Shown one piece after another: positions 9,956-24,345 of a stretch of DNA of 64,000 nucleotides. The notes under the pieces were generated by a model. The model saw nothing but the letters and a program-made list of their open reading frames with translations. It was not told where the DNA came from and ran no database searches. The DNA is taken from the NCBI RefSeq assembly GCF_026342035.1, contig NZ_JAPENM010000003.1, forward strand, positions 372,001 to 436,000. The letters are read 5' to 3'. The position numbers and the translations under genes are program-made. Origin of the DNA: Aldersonia sp. NBC_00410. GTDB taxonomy: Bacteria; Actinomycetota; Actinomycetes; Mycobacteriales; Mycobacteriaceae. Within the stretch, counting starts at the first letter, position 1. Every line of letters starts with the position of its first letter.

Positions 9956-10639
9956 GTGTTTGATTCGAATGGACCGCTGCCCCCGGAGATCTACCGGCGC
10001 AGACGTTGGCTCGCCATCGGTGTCGGGACCTTCGTCGTCCTTCTGGTGATCGGGCTCTTCGTGGTGGTCGGCGGAGGCGACGAAGAGCCGTCGAACACCG
10101 CTGCCGTGAGCTCCGAGTCCGCCACGCCGACGACTACCGCGTCGGGGTCGGCAACGAGCACAACCTCGGGTGCTTCGGGGAGTTCGACCACCTCCGGCAG
10201 CGCGACGACGTCGGGCAGTGCGTCGCCTGCCTCCGATACTCCGGCCGGGCAGTGCGCGGACTCGTCGCTTGCGGTCAAGGCGACGATCGCCCAGCCCACC
10301 TACAAGACAGGTCAGGAACCCGAGTTCGGCATCGTCATCACCAATATTTCGACCACGACGTGTGAACGCGATCTCGGTGCGGGACTGCAGCAGGTGCTGG
10401 TCTACTCGCTCGATGGTGCGCAGCGGCTGTGGTCCAACTCGGACTGCTTCCCCGCCGCGACCCCCGATGTGCGCACCCTCGCCCCGGGCCAGCAGGCGGC
10501 ATTCACGGTCAAATGGTCGGGCACCACGTCCCAGCCCGAATGCGCCGGGGAGCGCGTCCCCGTCGCGCCGGGCGCGTACACCGTCATAGCTCAGCTGGGC
10601 GCCCTGCGTAGCGGCCCGGAACCGTTCAACCTCGCCTGA
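9956..10639 (+). CDS. Membrane-anchored extracytoplasmic protein, Rv3587c-like
   Basis: The product of about 227 residues has a short basic N-terminus (IYRRRRWLAIG), one membrane segment (TFVVLLVIGLFVVV), a Ser/Thr/Gly-rich linker of about 60 residues, and a C-terminal domain with four Cys (GQCADSSL, TTCERDL, DCFPAA, PECAGER). The fold is probably immunoglobulin-like and extracytoplasmic. The GTG at 9956 is preferred over a TTG at 9947; a TACCTT element eight bases or so upstream suggests a leaderless message. It matches M. tuberculosis Rv3587c by place and layout. No function is known to me. Confidence 0.8.
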   Translation: MFDSNGPLPPEIYRRRRWLAIGVGTFVVLLVIGLFVVVGGGDEEPSNTAAVSSESATPTTTASGSATSTTSGASGSSTTSGSATTSGSASPASDTPAGQCADSSLAVKATIAQPTYKTGQEPEFGIVITNISTTTCERDLGAGLQQVLVYSLDGAQRLWSNSDCFPAATPDVRTLAPGQQAAFTVKWSGTTSQPECAGERVPVAPGAYTVIAQLGALRSGPEPFNLA

Positions 10640-10668
10640 CCGCACCCCACGGCGCACCCCCATTCCTC

Positions 10669-10723
10669 CGAATGAACGGAACCGTTCAGTCGATCTAATC
10701 GACTGAACGGTTCCGTTCATTCG
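10669..10723. repeat. Perfect long palindrome, 26-bp arms with 3-bp loop
   Basis: CGAATGAACGGAACCGTTCA... (10669-10694) is exactly mirrored by 10698-10723 around CTA. It contains the motif GAACGGAACCGTTC. It lies between two genes read in the same direction and could end transcription of the upstream one. A related element lies at 26197-26274. Confidence 0.85.
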
Positions 10724-10777
10724 ATGTGGAGTGCGGCGGAGGTTGTGCGCTTCGGGTGTCGATTACGCTGGAGAACA

Positions 10778-11491
10778 ATGGCTGTGCGCGCGATGCTTTT
10801 CGACTATTCCGGCACCCTGTTCCGACTGGAAGAGGACGAGAGCTGGGCGAGTGATCTGACGCACGCCGACGGTGCGCCGTTCGATTACCACCATCAGGCC
10901 GAGATCATGCGGCGGATGACGCAGCCCGTTGGGCTGTCGGTGGATCTCGACGAGGATGCTCGGTACGCGTGGCACCATCGCGATCTCGATCCGGAGTTGC
11001 ACCGCAAGGCCTATCTCGAGATCCTCCGGCATTCCGGAGTGCCGAACCGTGAACAGGCGCTCGGGTTGTACAACCGGCTGATCGATCCGGGGGAGTGGAC
11101 GCCTTACCCGGACACGGGCGAGGTGCTCGCCGCGCTGTCGGCACAAGGCATCCGGATTGCGGTGGTGAGCAACATCGCCTTCGACCTGCGCCCGGCGTTC
11201 ACGTCCCGCGGCTGGGACCGCTACGTCGACGAGTTCGTGCTCTCCTACGAGGTCGGTGCGACCAAACCCGACGAGGCGATCTTCCGCACCGCGCTGGACC
11301 GGCTCGGCGTCGAGGGTGCGGATGCGGTCATGGTCGGCGACAGCGAGGAAGCGGACGGCGGCGCGACCGCATTGGGCTGCGGATTCGAATTCGTCGAGCC
11401 GCTACCGACCTCGGAACGGCCCAAGGCGCTTCGGAAAGCATTGCAGCGCAATGGAATCGCAATCAAGTCCACCGACGGCCCTCAATCGTAG
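10778..11491 (+). CDS. HAD-superfamily hydrolase with a variant first motif
   Basis: A 237-residue HAD hydrolase. Motif I is [11 protein letters not shown]: the nucleophile Asp is present, but the second Asp of the DxD pair, the usual general acid, is Ser. Motif II is [10 protein letters not shown], motif III the Lys of [10 protein letters not shown], and motif [14 protein letters not shown] cap domain lies at about residues 20-100. Such a change at the second Asp is seen in phosphonatase- or dehalogenase-like HADs and may reduce phosphatase activity, so the reaction is left open. ATG 10778 follows GGAGAACA. The stop overlaps the convergent disA stop by ten bases. Confidence 0.87.
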   Translation: MAVRAMLFDYSGTLFRLEEDESWASDLTHADGAPFDYHHQAEIMRRMTQPVGLSVDLDEDARYAWHHRDLDPELHRKAYLEILRHSGVPNREQALGLYNRLIDPGEWTPYPDTGEVLAALSAQGIRIAVVSNIAFDLRPAFTSRGWDRYVDEFVLSYEVGATKPDEAIFRTALDRLGVEGADAVMVGDSEEADGGATALGCGFEFVEPLPTSERPKALRKALQRNGIAIKSTDGPQS

Positions 11492-12567
11492 GGCCCAGAG
11501 ATGCTCGACTCGGCGAGCCGGGACAAGCCCTCGCGGATCTGCCGCGCCCAGTAGTGCCCGATCCCCTCGACGGCCTGTAGATCGGCGGCGGTCGCGGCGA
11601 GCAGGCCCTGCAGGTTGCCGAACGAGCCGACGAGCGACTGCACCTGGGTGAAGCGCACCCGCGGGACCCGGGTGAGCACCCGGTAGCCGCGCGGGGTCAT
11701 CGCCTGGTCGAGCGTTTCGATGGTCCCTGGATAGCCGAGCACGTTCGCGAGCGCGGTGGGATCGAGCAGGTCGGCATCGGTCAGCTCGTCCAACGCTGCC
11801 AGGGTCTGGTCCACGGCGGCGGTCGTGGGCGGCTCGGGTCCGGCGAGGTAATCGCGGGCGAGCAGCTGGCGTGCGGTCTCGTTGTCACCGACCAGTTCTT
11901 CGAGTTGCAGCGCGAGTTGACGACCGTCGGTACCGAGTTCGAGTACGTCGTGGTCGATTTCGATCGAGATTCGACGGACCATCTCGAGACGCAGCAGCAC
12001 GGTCAACGCGTCGCGCAGCGTGACGAAGTCCTCGATCTCGACGACCGACAACTGTCTGGTGACCTCGTCGAGTCGAGCCTTGTAGCGCTCGAGCGTGGCG
12101 ACGGCCTGGTTGGCGCGGGACAGGATCGTGGTCGAGCTCGCCATGACGTGCCGCGTGCCCCCGACATAGACGCTCACGATGCTCATCGACTGGCTCACCG
12201 ACACCACGGGATAGCCGGTTTCGATCGCGGTCCGCTCGGCGGCGCGATGCCTGGTGCCGGACTCGACGGTGGGGATTTTCGGGTTCGGCACGAGTTGCAC
12301 GTTCGCACGCAGGATTCGCTGGCCGTCCGAGGACAGCACGACCGCGCCGTCCATCTTGGACAGCTCGCGCAGCCGGGTCGGTGCGAACTCGACATCGAGT
12401 TCGAACCCGCCGTCGCACATCGCTTCGACTTGCTCGTCGTAGCCGAGCACGATCAGCGCGCCCGTGCGTCCACGCAGGATCCGCTCGAGGCCTTCGCGCA
12501 GATTCGTACCGGGAGCGATCCGGGCGATGGTGTCGCGCAGGCCGGTCAACGACTTCACGTCGTCCAT
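11482..12567 (-). CDS. disA: DNA integrity scanning diadenylate cyclase DisA
   Basis: DisA makes cyclic di-AMP from two ATP and scans DNA for branched structures. The 361-residue product has the DAC domain (residues 1-150) with the paired motifs DGAVVL and GTRHRAAER, a helical linker, and a C-terminal helix-hairpin-helix DNA-binding region ([20 protein letters not shown]). The ATG at 12567 follows CGGGAGGG. Downstream of radA on the same strand, an order conserved from Bacillus to mycobacteria, which supports joint work in DNA repair and checkpoint signalling. Confidence 0.97.
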   Translation of the reverse strand: MDDVKSLTGLRDTIARIAPGTNLREGLERILRGRTGALIVLGYDEQVEAMCDGGFELDVEFAPTRLRELSKMDGAVVLSSDGQRILRANVQLVPNPKIPTVESGTRHRAAERTAIETGYPVVSVSQSMSIVSVYVGGTRHVMASSTTILSRANQAVATLERYKARLDEVTRQLSVVEIEDFVTLRDALTVLLRLEMVRRISIEIDHDVLELGTDGRQLALQLEELVGDNETARQLLARDYLAGPEPPTTAAVDQTLAALDELTDADLLDPTALANVLGYPGTIETLDQAMTPRGYRVLTRVPRVRFTQVQSLVGSFGNLQGLLAATAADLQAVEGIGHYWARQIREGLSRLAESSISGPYD

Positions 12568-12672
12568 CCACCCTCCCGTCCCGCGGTCACCCGACCCGTG
12601 CGCGGCCGGCAACCGAGAATACCGATCCGGTCTCGGAGTCACCCGCGAACGCCGAACGGCAGGCCTGCATGG

Positions 12673-14043
12673 TTAGCCGATCGTGACCAGCGCGTCAAGT
12701 GCGTCGGCGACCGTCGAAACCGGCGTCGCCCGGATCCCCGGCGGCAGCGGTCCGTGATCGGGTGGCACCAGGGCGCGGGTGAAACCGAGTCGGACGGCCT
12801 CGCTGAGGCGTCGCGAGATGCCCGAGACGCGGCGGATTTCGCCGGCGAGGCCCACTTCACCGACCACCACGACGCCGACCGGCAATGTGCGATTCTGCAC
12901 TGCCGAGGCGACTGCGACCGCGGTCGCAAGGTCGGCTGCCGGTTCGGTGACGCGCATGCCCCCCACTGTTGCCACGTACACCTCTTGTTTGGAAACCTTT
13001 ATCCCACAACGGCTGTCGAGGACGGCGAGGATCATCGCGACGCGACTCGAATCCAGCCCGCTCACGGCGCGGCGCGGCGTCGGCGCAGCGGAATCGGTAA
13101 CGAGCGCCTGCACTTCGCCGAGCAGGGCGCGCTTCCCGTCCATCGTCACGGTGACCGCGGTGCCGGGCACCGCGTCGCTGCGGTGATGCAGGAATAGATC
13201 CGACGGATCGGCGACCTCGGCGATGCCCTCGTCGCGCAGTTCGAAACACCCCACCTCGTCGGCCGCGCCGAAGCGGTTCTTCACCCCACGCACCATGCGC
13301 AACGTCGAATGCCGATCGCCCTCGAACTGCAGCACGACGTCGACGAGATGCTCGAGAGTCCGCGGGCCGGCCACGGCGCCGTCCTTAGTCACATGTCCGA
13401 TGAGCAGCACTGCGATCCCGGTCGTTTTGGCGAGCGAGGTCAGGGTCGCGGTGACCGCCTTGACCTGTGTGACACCACCGACCGCGCCCTCGGTATCGGC
13501 TGCGCACATGGTTTGTACCGAGTCGACCACGAGCAGCGTCGGGCGCACCTGTTCGACGTGTCCGATGACGGTCGCGAGATCGGATTCGGCGGCGAGATAG
13601 ACCCGATCGTGCACCGCCCCGGTGCGATCGGCGCGCATCCGGACCTGCCCGGCGGACTCCTCGCCGGTGACGTACAGCGCGGTGTCCTGCGGTGACCGGC
13701 GGGCCCACCGGTGGACCACCTCGAGCAGCAGGGTCGACTTGCCGACGCCGGGTTCGCCGGCCAGCAGGATCACCGAACCGGCCACCACCCCACCGCCGAG
13801 CACGCGATCGAGTTCACCGACCCCGGTCGACTTGGCATGCGAGGCGGTCGCATCGACGGCCGAGATCGGGATGGCCGGAGTGCTGGGTAACAGCGTGGCG
13901 CCGCCGCCGGCAACCCCGGCGAGTGCGCGCACCGGCAGTGCGTCGACCGAACCCCATTCGCCGCACTCCGGGCACCGGCCTACCCACTTCGGTACGGCGT
14001 ATTGGCACGACGAACAGCGGTAGCTTGCTTTGGGTTTGGCCAC
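12673..14043 (-). CDS. radA: DNA repair protein RadA (Sms)
   Basis: RadA is a RecA-like hexameric helicase that extends branch migration during recombination. The 456-residue product has the N-terminal zinc finger ([19 protein letters not shown]), Walker [10 protein letters not shown] near residue 100, the family mark KNRFG near 260, and a C-terminal Lon-protease-like domain. The GTG at 14043 is chosen because the family begins with AKPK...YRCSSC; the frame is open upstream without family likeness. disA follows 105 bases downstream on the same strand. Confidence 0.96.
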   Translation of the reverse strand: MAKPKASYRCSSCQYAVPKWVGRCPECGEWGSVDALPVRALAGVAGGGATLLPSTPAIPISAVDATASHAKSTGVGELDRVLGGGVVAGSVILLAGEPGVGKSTLLLEVVHRWARRSPQDTALYVTGEESAGQVRMRADRTGAVHDRVYLAAESDLATVIGHVEQVRPTLLVVDSVQTMCAADTEGAVGGVTQVKAVTATLTSLAKTTGIAVLLIGHVTKDGAVAGPRTLEHLVDVVLQFEGDRHSTLRMVRGVKNRFGAADEVGCFELRDEGIAEVADPSDLFLHHRSDAVPGTAVTVTMDGKRALLGEVQALVTDSAAPTPRRAVSGLDSSRVAMILAVLDSRCGIKVSKQEVYVATVGGMRVTEPAADLATAVAVASAVQNRTLPVGVVVVGEVGLAGEIRRVSGISRRLSEAVRLGFTRALVPPDHGPLPPGIRATPVSTVADALDALVTIG

Positions 14044-14107
14044 GGACCGCAGCCTAGAAGCATGCCCCGACAGAATTGCCGGGGCACGCTGAACGAGTTC
14101 GGGGGAG

Positions 14108-14803
14108 TTAGTGTCCGCCGCCCTGGGCGTTCTCTTCCTCGCCGCCACCGGTCTCGTGGTGCTCGTTCGCGCTCGACTTGTCGGACGCTTGGCGCGGGGT
14201 GTACGGGCCCGCGTCGACCGGCACCTGCACGGTGACCGCGCCGGATTGCTCGAAGTCGAAGGTCACCGGAATGGTCAGCCCGGGGGTGAGATTCTTCTCG
14301 AGGTCGCTGATCTCGACGCGGATCGCGGTGTTGCCTTCGGTGGTCCGCTCCTCGTCCGTCACCGTCGTGCCCGTCGCTTCCGCGATCAGCGCGTGCTTCG
14401 GCGCGATATCGGTTGCACCTTCCGGAATGATCGTCACCTTGCCGGCATCGGTGGACAGCTTGGTCAGCCTGTCGGGGGTGGCGGGGCTGTTATTGATCGC
14501 CACGAACGCCAGGGCGGCGGTGCCGCCCTTGCTGTTGGTGTACTCATCGGAGTTCGGGTAGGCCACGTGCACGTTGCGCAGGGAGATGTCACCGACGTTG
14601 GCGAAGTTTCCGTTGACGGACGCGACCTGGGTGGCGGTCTGCGAAATCTGGCCGGATCCGCATCCCGAGAGGGCGAGTGCACCACCCGCGACGAGTACCG
14701 CGGCAGCGGCGGCCCGACGACCGGGACGGACCAGCGTCGAAAGCGGGCCGGTCCGAGCTATGCGAGCAGTCACGGGTTGTCCTCCATCGAGTCCGGTCGT
14801 CAT
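14108..14803 (-). CDS. lpqE: Lipoprotein LpqE-like
   Basis: The 231-residue product has a signal peptide ending in the lipobox LALSGCGSG (lipidated Cys near residue 48), so it is a cell-envelope lipoprotein. The mature domain looks like a beta-sandwich of the copper-chaperone (PCuAC) type, but the metal-binding Met/His pattern is not clear. The C-terminus is a His/Glu/Gly-rich tail ([13 protein letters not shown]). Place between radA and carD matches M. tuberculosis lpqE (Rv3584). The N-terminus may begin later: the first 25 residues before the hydrophobic stretch are long for a signal peptide. Confidence 0.88.
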   Translation of the reverse strand: MTTGLDGGQPVTARIARTGPLSTLVRPGRRAAAAAVLVAGGALALSGCGSGQISQTATQVASVNGNFANVGDISLRNVHVAYPNSDEYTNSKGGTAALAFVAINNSPATPDRLTKLSTDAGKVTIIPEGATDIAPKHALIAEATGTTVTDEERTTEGNTAIRVEISDLEKNLTPGLTIPVTFDFEQSGAVTVQVPVDAGPYTPRQASDKSSANEHHETGGGEEENAQGGGH

Positions 14804-15006
14804 CCACTAGGCAGAGTAGTAGTCCCCTGTCGAGCCTAAGCGCCCGGGCCGGTCGGCACCGCCCGAAACGGTCGCGGCGGCAATGCCCGCAGAACCGGCA
14901 AATGGTTGTTACATGCACGAATCGGTCGGGATGTCAAGTGTTCCGATATCGGCTTCATGCCCCTGACCTGCAGTCATGCTCGGCCGGTGTCGGAGGCGCG
15001 TGTTAA

Positions 15007-15525
<519 letters not shown>

Positions 15526-15527
15526 AC

Positions 15528-16226
15528 GTGGCGTACTCAACAGCCGGGCCGGTCGTAGCGATCGTCCCGGCTGCCGGGCGTGGAGTGCGCCTCGGCGAAT
15601 CGGCACCGAAGGCGTTCGTTCCGATCAACGGTGTGCCCATGGTCCGGCTTGCGGTGGAGGGTTTGCTCGCCGCCGGCGTGGTCGATGAAGTGGTTGTAGT
15701 CGTGCCGCCGGAGCACGTCCAATCCTCGGCCGAATTGCTTCCGGAGGGTATCCGCATCCTCGAGGGCGGTCCGGAACGCATCGATTCCGTGCGAGCCGGC
15801 ATCGCCGCAGCACCGGAGGCCGGAATCTATCTCGTACACGACGCCGCCCGTGCCCTCACACCGCCCGCGCTGATCGCGCGCATCGTCACCGAACTGCGTG
15901 CCGGACGGGCCGCAGTCATTCCGGCGCTCGAAGTCGCCGACACCATCAAGAGCGTCGATCTCCTCGGCGGAGTCACCGCAACGCTGAACAGATCCGAGCT
16001 CCGCGCGGTCCAGACACCGCAAGGATTCGACGGCGAGCTGCTCCGCCGGGCGTATGCCTCGGTCACCGACGGAACCGACATCACCGACGACGCCGGCCTG
16101 GTCGAACGCGTCGGCGCCCGCGTCCGCGCGATTCCGGGTGATCCGCTCGCATTCAAGATCACCACGCCGCACGACCTCACGGTGGCGGCCGCACTGCACG
16201 CGGCGCAAGCCGGGAAAACCGGCTGA
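15528..16226 (+). CDS. ispD: 2-C-methyl-D-erythritol 4-phosphate cytidylyltransferase
   Basis: IspD joins MEP to CTP to make CDP-methylerythritol, step three of the non-mevalonate isoprenoid pathway. The 232-residue product has the nucleotide-binding loop [11 protein letters not shown], followed by APKAFV, and the DAARAL motif of the family. The start is GTG at 15528. The stop overlaps the ispF start (TGATG), so translation is coupled. IspE is not here; the ispD-ispF pair behind carD matches mycobacterial order. Confidence 0.97.
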   Translation: MAYSTAGPVVAIVPAAGRGVRLGESAPKAFVPINGVPMVRLAVEGLLAAGVVDEVVVVVPPEHVQSSAELLPEGIRILEGGPERIDSVRAGIAAAPEAGIYLVHDAARALTPPALIARIVTELRAGRAAVIPALEVADTIKSVDLLGGVTATLNRSELRAVQTPQGFDGELLRRAYASVTDGTDITDDAGLVERVGARVRAIPGDPLAFKITTPHDLTVAAALHAAQAGKTG

Positions 16227-16720
16227 TGCGGGTCGGCATCGGCACCGACGTCCATCCGATCGAACCGGGCAGGCCGTGCTGGATGGCCGGGCTGCTCTTT
16301 GCCGACGCCGACGGTTGCGCGGGTCACTCCGACGGCGACGTTGCGGTGCACGCACTCTGTGACGCACTGCTCTCTGCGGCCGGTCTCGGTGATCTCGGCT
16401 CGGTATTCGGCACCGACCGCCCCGAGTGGTCCGGCGCGACCGGAGCCGGGATGCTCACTCACGTACGCGAGTTACTCGCCGAGCAGGGCTACAAGGTGGG
16501 GAACGCATCGGTACAGGTGATCGGGAACAGGCCAAAGATCGGTCCGCGCAGGGCCCAGGCACAGCAGGTACTCACCGATCTGGTCGGTGCGCCCGTGTCG
16601 GTGTCCGCGACGACGACCGACGGTCTCGGCCTCACCGGACGCGGCGAGGGCATCGCGGCGATCGCCACTGCATTGATCGTGCGCACATCAGATGATCAAT
16701 CCGACGTCACATCGGATTGA
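16226..16720 (+). CDS. ispF: 2-C-methyl-D-erythritol 2,4-cyclodiphosphate synthase
   Basis: IspF cyclises CDP-ME 2-phosphate to MEcPP, releasing CMP. The 164-residue product has the metal-binding [12 protein letters not shown] at the start (Asp and His ligands), then [14 protein letters not shown] with the third His, and the family's TTTDGLG near residue 132. The active form is a trimer. Its ATG lies within the ispD stop. A hairpin spans the end of the gene. Confidence 0.97.
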   Translation: MRVGIGTDVHPIEPGRPCWMAGLLFADADGCAGHSDGDVAVHALCDALLSAAGLGDLGSVFGTDRPEWSGATGAGMLTHVRELLAEQGYKVGNASVQVIGNRPKIGPRRAQAQQVLTDLVGAPVSVSATTTDGLGLTGRGEGIAAIATALIVRTSDDQSDVTSD

Positions 16721-16722
16721 TC
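16694..16722 (+). terminator. Hairpin across the ispF stop codon
   Basis: GATCAATCCGA (16694-16704) pairs perfectly with TCGGATTGATC (16712-16722) around seven bases. It includes the ispF stop. No T run follows, so it may weaken readthrough into cysS or stabilise the message instead of ending it. Confidence 0.5.
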
Positions 16723-16791
16723 CAGCGCGGTGACCGCCACCGGTCGACCAACCGGCAGATAGCGCAAAACGTCCAGGTAGGATCGCATGTC

Positions 16792-18204
16792 GTGACCTCC
16801 CCCGCTGCGACGACGCTTCGCCTGTTCGATACCGCGACGCGGGCGCTGCACGACTTCACCCCGCTGCACCCAGGCCACGTTTCCATCTATCTGTGCGGTG
16901 CGACCGTGCAGGGTGAACCGCATATCGGCCACGTACGCAGCGGGGTGGCGTTCGACGTGCTGCGGCGATGGCTCCTCGCCCACGACTACGACGTGGCGTT
17001 CATCCGCAACGTCACCGATATCGAAGACAAGGTGCTCACCAAGTCGGCGGCCGCGGGCCGGCCGTGGTGGGAATGGGCGATGACCTACGAGCGCGCCTTC
17101 GACGGCGCGTACGACGCGCTCGGCGTCCTGCCGCCCTCGTACGAACCGCGTGCCTCGGGCGAGATCCCGAAGATGGTCGAGCTGATGCAGCGGCTCATCG
17201 ACAACGGCCACGCCTACGCCTCCGAGGGCAACGTCTATTTCAATGTGCGCAGCTACCCCGATTACGGGAAGCTGTCGGGGCACAAACTCGACGACGTCCA
17301 TCAGGGTGAAAGCGCCGGGGCTGGCAAGCGCGATCAGCGCGACTTCACGCTGTGGAAGGCGACCAAGCCGGGGGAACCGTCCTGGGAGACGCCGTGGGGT
17401 CCGGGTCGCCCGGGTTGGCACCTGGAATGCTCCGCGATGGCCGAAACGTACCTCGGGGCGGAGTTCGATATCCATTGCGGCGGACTCGACCTCGTCTTTC
17501 CGCATCACGAGAACGAGATCGCGCAGGCAAAGGCCGCCGGCTCGCCGTTCGCCCGGCTCTGGCTGCACAACGGCTGGGTCACCATGGGCGGGGAGAAGAT
17601 GTCGAAATCGCTCGGCAATGTGCTATCCGTGCCGAACGTGCTGAAAAGGGTCCGCCCGCAAGAGCTTCGGTTCTATCTCGGTAGTGCGCACTACCGCTCG
17701 ATGCTGGAGTACTCGGACAACGCGCTCGAGGTCGCGGCGAAGTCGTATCAAGGCATCGAATCGTTCGTGTTGCGCGTCGTCGAGCGTGCCGGTGCTGTGC
17801 CGGTCGGCAAGTGGACCAACGCTTTTGCCGACGCCCTCGATGACGATCTCGGTGTGCCGAAGGCGCTCGCCGAGGTGCATGCCGTCGTCCGCAATGGCAA
17901 CAAGGCCCTCGAATCCGGCGACACCGCGGGCGCGGTCGAAGCGGCCGCACAGGTACGCGGGATGCTGGCGATCCTCGGGGTCGATCCGCTCGATGAGCAC
18001 TGGGCCCGCGACGAAGCGGACGCCACTGCCGCGCACGACGCCCTCGACGTGCTGGTCCGCGCCGAGCTGGATCGGCGTCAACAGGCCCGCAAGGACAAGG
18101 ACTGGACGATCGCCGACGAGGTTCGCGATCGCCTCAGCACCGCGGGCATCGAAGTAACCGACACGCCCAACGGACCCGAGTGGTCCCTGAAGTCAGGACG
18201 CTGA
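16792..18204 (+). CDS. cysS: Cysteinyl-tRNA synthetase
   Basis: Class I synthetase that charges tRNA-Cys. The 470-residue product has the zinc Cys in YLCGATVQ, the HIGH box PHIGHVRSG, further zinc ligands in HLECSAM and PHHENEI, the KMSKS box EKMSKSLGN, and a C-terminal DALR-type domain. The GTG at 16792 is chosen over more upstream starts because a TAGGAT -10-like element stands eight bases before it (leaderless) and family proteins start just ahead of this point. The stop overlaps the rlmB start (TGATG). Confidence 0.97.
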   Translation: MTSPAATTLRLFDTATRALHDFTPLHPGHVSIYLCGATVQGEPHIGHVRSGVAFDVLRRWLLAHDYDVAFIRNVTDIEDKVLTKSAAAGRPWWEWAMTYERAFDGAYDALGVLPPSYEPRASGEIPKMVELMQRLIDNGHAYASEGNVYFNVRSYPDYGKLSGHKLDDVHQGESAGAGKRDQRDFTLWKATKPGEPSWETPWGPGRPGWHLECSAMAETYLGAEFDIHCGGLDLVFPHHENEIAQAKAAGSPFARLWLHNGWVTMGGEKMSKSLGNVLSVPNVLKRVRPQELRFYLGSAHYRSMLEYSDNALEVAAKSYQGIESFVLRVVERAGAVPVGKWTNAFADALDDDLGVPKALAEVHAVVRNGNKALESGDTAGAVEAAAQVRGMLAILGVDPLDEHWARDEADATAAHDALDVLVRAELDRRQQARKDKDWTIADEVRDRLSTAGIEVTDTPNGPEWSLKSGR

Positions 18205-19169
18205 TGGCCGGAAACTCGCAGCGGCGGGGTGCGATCCGAAAGGGTGGCACGAAGAAGGGGCAGGTCGTCGGGTCCGGCGGCAGGCGCCGCCGTGGGCTGG
18301 AGGGTCGCGGCGCGACCCCGCCGGCGGAGATGCGCAAGGGACACGTAGCCCAGCGCCGGACAAAGTCCGCGACGAAGGACACCGGGCACAGGTCCGGCGG
18401 CCGCCCGGCCGGCCGCAAGCCCGACGACGGTCCCGAGACGGTGCTCGGCCGCAATCCGGTGGTGGAGTGCCTGCGCGCGGGAGTGCCCGCGACCGCGCTG
18501 TACGTCGCCGTCGGCACCGATAGTGACGAACGGTTGACCGAGAGTGTGCAGATCGCGGCGAACGCCGGTATTGCGATTCTTGAGGTGCCGCGCACCGACC
18601 TGGATCGGATGAGCTCGAACGGTCTGCATCAGGGTGTGGCTCTGCAGGTTCCGCCCTACCGGTACGCACATCCCGACGACCTGTTCGCCGGCGCGCAGGC
18701 CAGCGGCGAACAGGCACTGCTCGTCGCGCTCGACAACATCACCGACCCGCGCAATCTCGGTGCGGTGGTGCGCTCGGTCGCCGCGTTCGGTGGACACGGG
18801 GTGTTGATTCCGCAGCGTCGCAGCGCGAGCATCACCGCGGTGGCCTGGCGTACGAGCGCCGGTGCCGCTGCCCGGCTTCCGGTCGCGCGGGCGACGAATC
18901 TTACTCGGACACTGAAGGATTGGGCGGCGAAGGGCGTGCAGATCGTCGGCCTCGACGCCGACGGTGATACGACGCTCGACGAGTACGAAGGCACCGGCCC
19001 GGTCGTGATCGTGGTCGGGTCCGAGGGCAAGGGACTTTCCCGGCTGGTCCGCGAGACGTGTGACAGCGTGCTGTCCATTCCGATGGCGGGCCAAGTCGAG
19101 TCACTCAACGCCTCGGTTGCCGCGGGCGTCGTGCTCGCCGAGATTGCCCGGCAGCGTCGAATCGGCTGA
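18204..19169 (+). CDS. rlmB: 23S rRNA (guanosine-2'-O)-methyltransferase, TrmH/SpoU family
   Basis: This SPOUT-fold enzyme methylates the 2'-OH of a guanosine in 23S rRNA. The 321-residue product starts with about 85 basic, Gly/Arg/Lys-rich residues typical of actinobacterial members, then a substrate-binding domain ([14 protein letters not shown]) and the catalytic domain with motif 1 [14 protein letters not shown], motif 2 [14 protein letters not shown] and motif 3 [15 protein letters not shown] forming the knot. It is coupled to cysS. Its last codons and stop are the first unit of a 21-bp tandem repeat, so the 3' end has been altered recently or is variable. Confidence 0.94.
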   Translation: MAGNSQRRGAIRKGGTKKGQVVGSGGRRRRGLEGRGATPPAEMRKGHVAQRRTKSATKDTGHRSGGRPAGRKPDDGPETVLGRNPVVECLRAGVPATALYVAVGTDSDERLTESVQIAANAGIAILEVPRTDLDRMSSNGLHQGVALQVPPYRYAHPDDLFAGAQASGEQALLVALDNITDPRNLGAVVRSVAAFGGHGVLIPQRRSASITAVAWRTSAGAAARLPVARATNLTRTLKDWAAKGVQIVGLDADGDTTLDEYEGTGPVVIVVGSEGKGLSRLVRETCDSVLSIPMAGQVESLNASVAAGVVLAEIARQRRIG

Positions 19170-19250
19170 CCGCCGGGCCGAATCGGCTGACCGCCGGGCC
19201 GAATCGGCTGACCGCCGGGCCGAATCGGCTGACCGCCGGGCCGAATCTGC
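19158..19250 (+). repeat. 21-bp tandem repeat at the end of rlmB
   Basis: CGAATCGGCTGACCGCCGGGC occurs four times in exact tandem (19158-19241), followed by a partial diverged copy. The first unit holds the rlmB stop (CGAATCGGCTGA). The array fills the space up to the stop of the convergent START-like gene. Such arrays often vary in copy number between strains. Confidence 0.9.
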
Positions 19251-19693
19251 TAGGTACTCTCGATCGCCTTCTTGATGCGCTCGCCGAACGCCGGCCCGTC
19301 CTTGCGGGCCGCGCGAAGGGCCAGCGGCGCAAGGAGCTTGCCGAGCCCGTGGCCCTCGAGCTCGTTGAAAATGGTGACCCGGGTGCCGTTCTCGGTTGGC
19401 TCGAGGTCGTAGCCGCCGAATTTCGCGGTGATGGCGTTCTTCGACCGCTCGGCCCAGCGAATCTTCGTCGGCGCGTCGAACTCGGTGTACTCGAATTCGC
19501 GTTTCGTCGTCATGCCCGCGTCCTTCACGGTGCTGACGAAGACGGTGCCGACGCCGGGCGGCCCGTCGGTGGTTTTGGTGATCTCCTGGACACGGGGGCT
19601 GAACTTCTTGTCGTTCACGCCGGCGGCGAGGAAACCGAACACCTCGTCGATCGGCCGGTCGATATCCACGGTTGCCGAGAATCGTCCTGCCAC
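19250..19693 (-). CDS. SRPBCC (START-like) ligand-binding protein
   Basis: A 147-residue member of the polyketide cyclase/START-like fold. It opens with FSATVDIDRPIDEVFGFLA, the standard first strand and helix of the family, and has GPPGVGTVFVST in the middle and a C-terminal helix. These proteins form a hydrophobic cavity and bind lipids or aromatic compounds; some act as cyclases or dehydratases. No catalytic pattern is evident here. It stands alone between rlmB (convergent) and the oxoprolinase gene. Confidence 0.85.
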   Translation of the reverse strand: MAGRFSATVDIDRPIDEVFGFLAAGVNDKKFSPRVQEITKTTDGPPGVGTVFVSTVKDAGMTTKREFEYTEFDAPTKIRWAERSKNAITAKFGGYDLEPTENGTRVTIFNELEGHGLGKLLAPLALRAARKDGPAFGERIKKAIEST

Positions 19694-19754
19694 GAACGCC
19701 TCCGATCAGGGGTTGCCGCAGAGACTACCGCTGCGACGTCGCCGCGGCAGCGTT

Positions 19755-23414
<3,660 letters not shown>

Positions 23415-23460
23415 ATCGGCGATCGTAGACGTCGCGGCAGCCCGGCCGGCGGGGCTCGCG

Positions 23461-24345
23461 TCAGGCCGCGACGGCCGGCTTGCGACCGGCGGAGCGCTCG
23501 CGCCGCGAGCCGATGAACCGGCACACCAGGTAGATCACGAACGCGATCGCGGTGACGAAACTCGACACCGGCACCCCGGGGGCGAGCGAGAGCAGGATGC
23601 CGCCGACCGCAGCGAGTTCGGCGAACGCGATCGAGAGCAGTGTCGCGCGCAGCGGGTTGGCGGTGACCCGCGCGGCGGCCGCTGCCGGGGTGATGAGCAG
23701 CGCGAGGACGAGCAGTGCACCGACGATCTGCACGCCGAGGGCCGCGGCCACGCCGACGAGTACGGCGAAGACGATCGTCAGCCGATGCACCGGAACACCG
23801 CGCGCCATCGCCACTTCGGGGTCGGTGGAGGCGAACAACAAGGGGCGGTAGACGAGTGCGAGCACGATGAGCACCACGATCGAGCAGCCGAGCAGCAAGT
23901 TGAGACCGCTGTTGCCGACCCCGACGATCTGCCCGACGAGCAGCGCGAAGCTGGTGCCGGTGCGGCCCGGGTACAGCCACAGGAACAGCACGGACAGACC
24001 GAGACCGAAGGAGATCACGACGCCGATCACCGAATCACGTTCGCGGGCACGGCTACCGAGCAACCCGAACACCACCGCGGCGACGACCGAGCCGAGTACA
24101 GCGCCGAGGCCGACGCTGATCCCGGCGAGCAGTGCCGCGGACGCGCCGGTGAGCGAGAGTTCGCTGATGCCGTGCACCGCGAACGACATTTGTCTGCTGA
24201 TGATCAGTGGACCGAGCACCCCGGCGAGTAGTCCGAGAATCGCCGCCGCGACGAGGGCCTGTTGCACGAAGCCGTAGGACAGCAGGTGCGCGGTGGTGTT
24301 GAAGTCGAACATCTTGGAGAAGACGTCGCCGAGTCGGTCGCTCAT
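23461..24345 (-). CDS. znuB: Zinc ABC transporter permease
   Basis: The 294-residue integral membrane protein has about eight hydrophobic segments and belongs to the ABC-3 permease family for zinc, manganese and iron. Family-typical stretches include [18 protein letters not shown] and [15 protein letters not shown]. The start codon lies inside the znuC stop (shared base 24345), so the pair is coupled. Zinc is inferred from the Zur-like palindrome ahead of znuA and the His-containing binding protein. Confidence 0.93.
   Translation of the reverse strand: MSDRLGDVFSKMFDFNTTAHLLSYGFVQQALVAAAILGLLAGVLGPLIISRQMSFAVHGISELSLTGASAALLAGISVGLGAVLGSVVAAVVFGLLGSRARERDSVIGVVISFGLGLSVLFLWLYPGRTGTSFALLVGQIVGVGNSGLNLLLGCSIVVLIVLALVYRPLLFASTDPEVAMARGVPVHRLTIVFAVLVGVAAALGVQIVGALLVLALLITPAAAAARVTANPLRATLLSIAFAELAAVGGILLSLAPGVPVSSFVTAIAFVIYLVCRFIGSRRERSAGRKPAVAA

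Noticed and set aside
16694-16722. ispF-end hairpin as an operator for cysS
   Set aside because: It lies over the stop codon of ispF and 70 bases before the cysS start; a structural role in the message is simpler, so it was listed as a hairpin only.
19158-19250. Tandem array considered as a CRISPR
   Set aside because: Units are contiguous with no spacers and no cas genes are near.
19060-19275. Frame encoding a seven-residue peptide repeat (SADRRAE) over the tandem array
   Set aside because: It is the off-frame reading of the 21-bp array and the rlmB end, with no start signal of its own.
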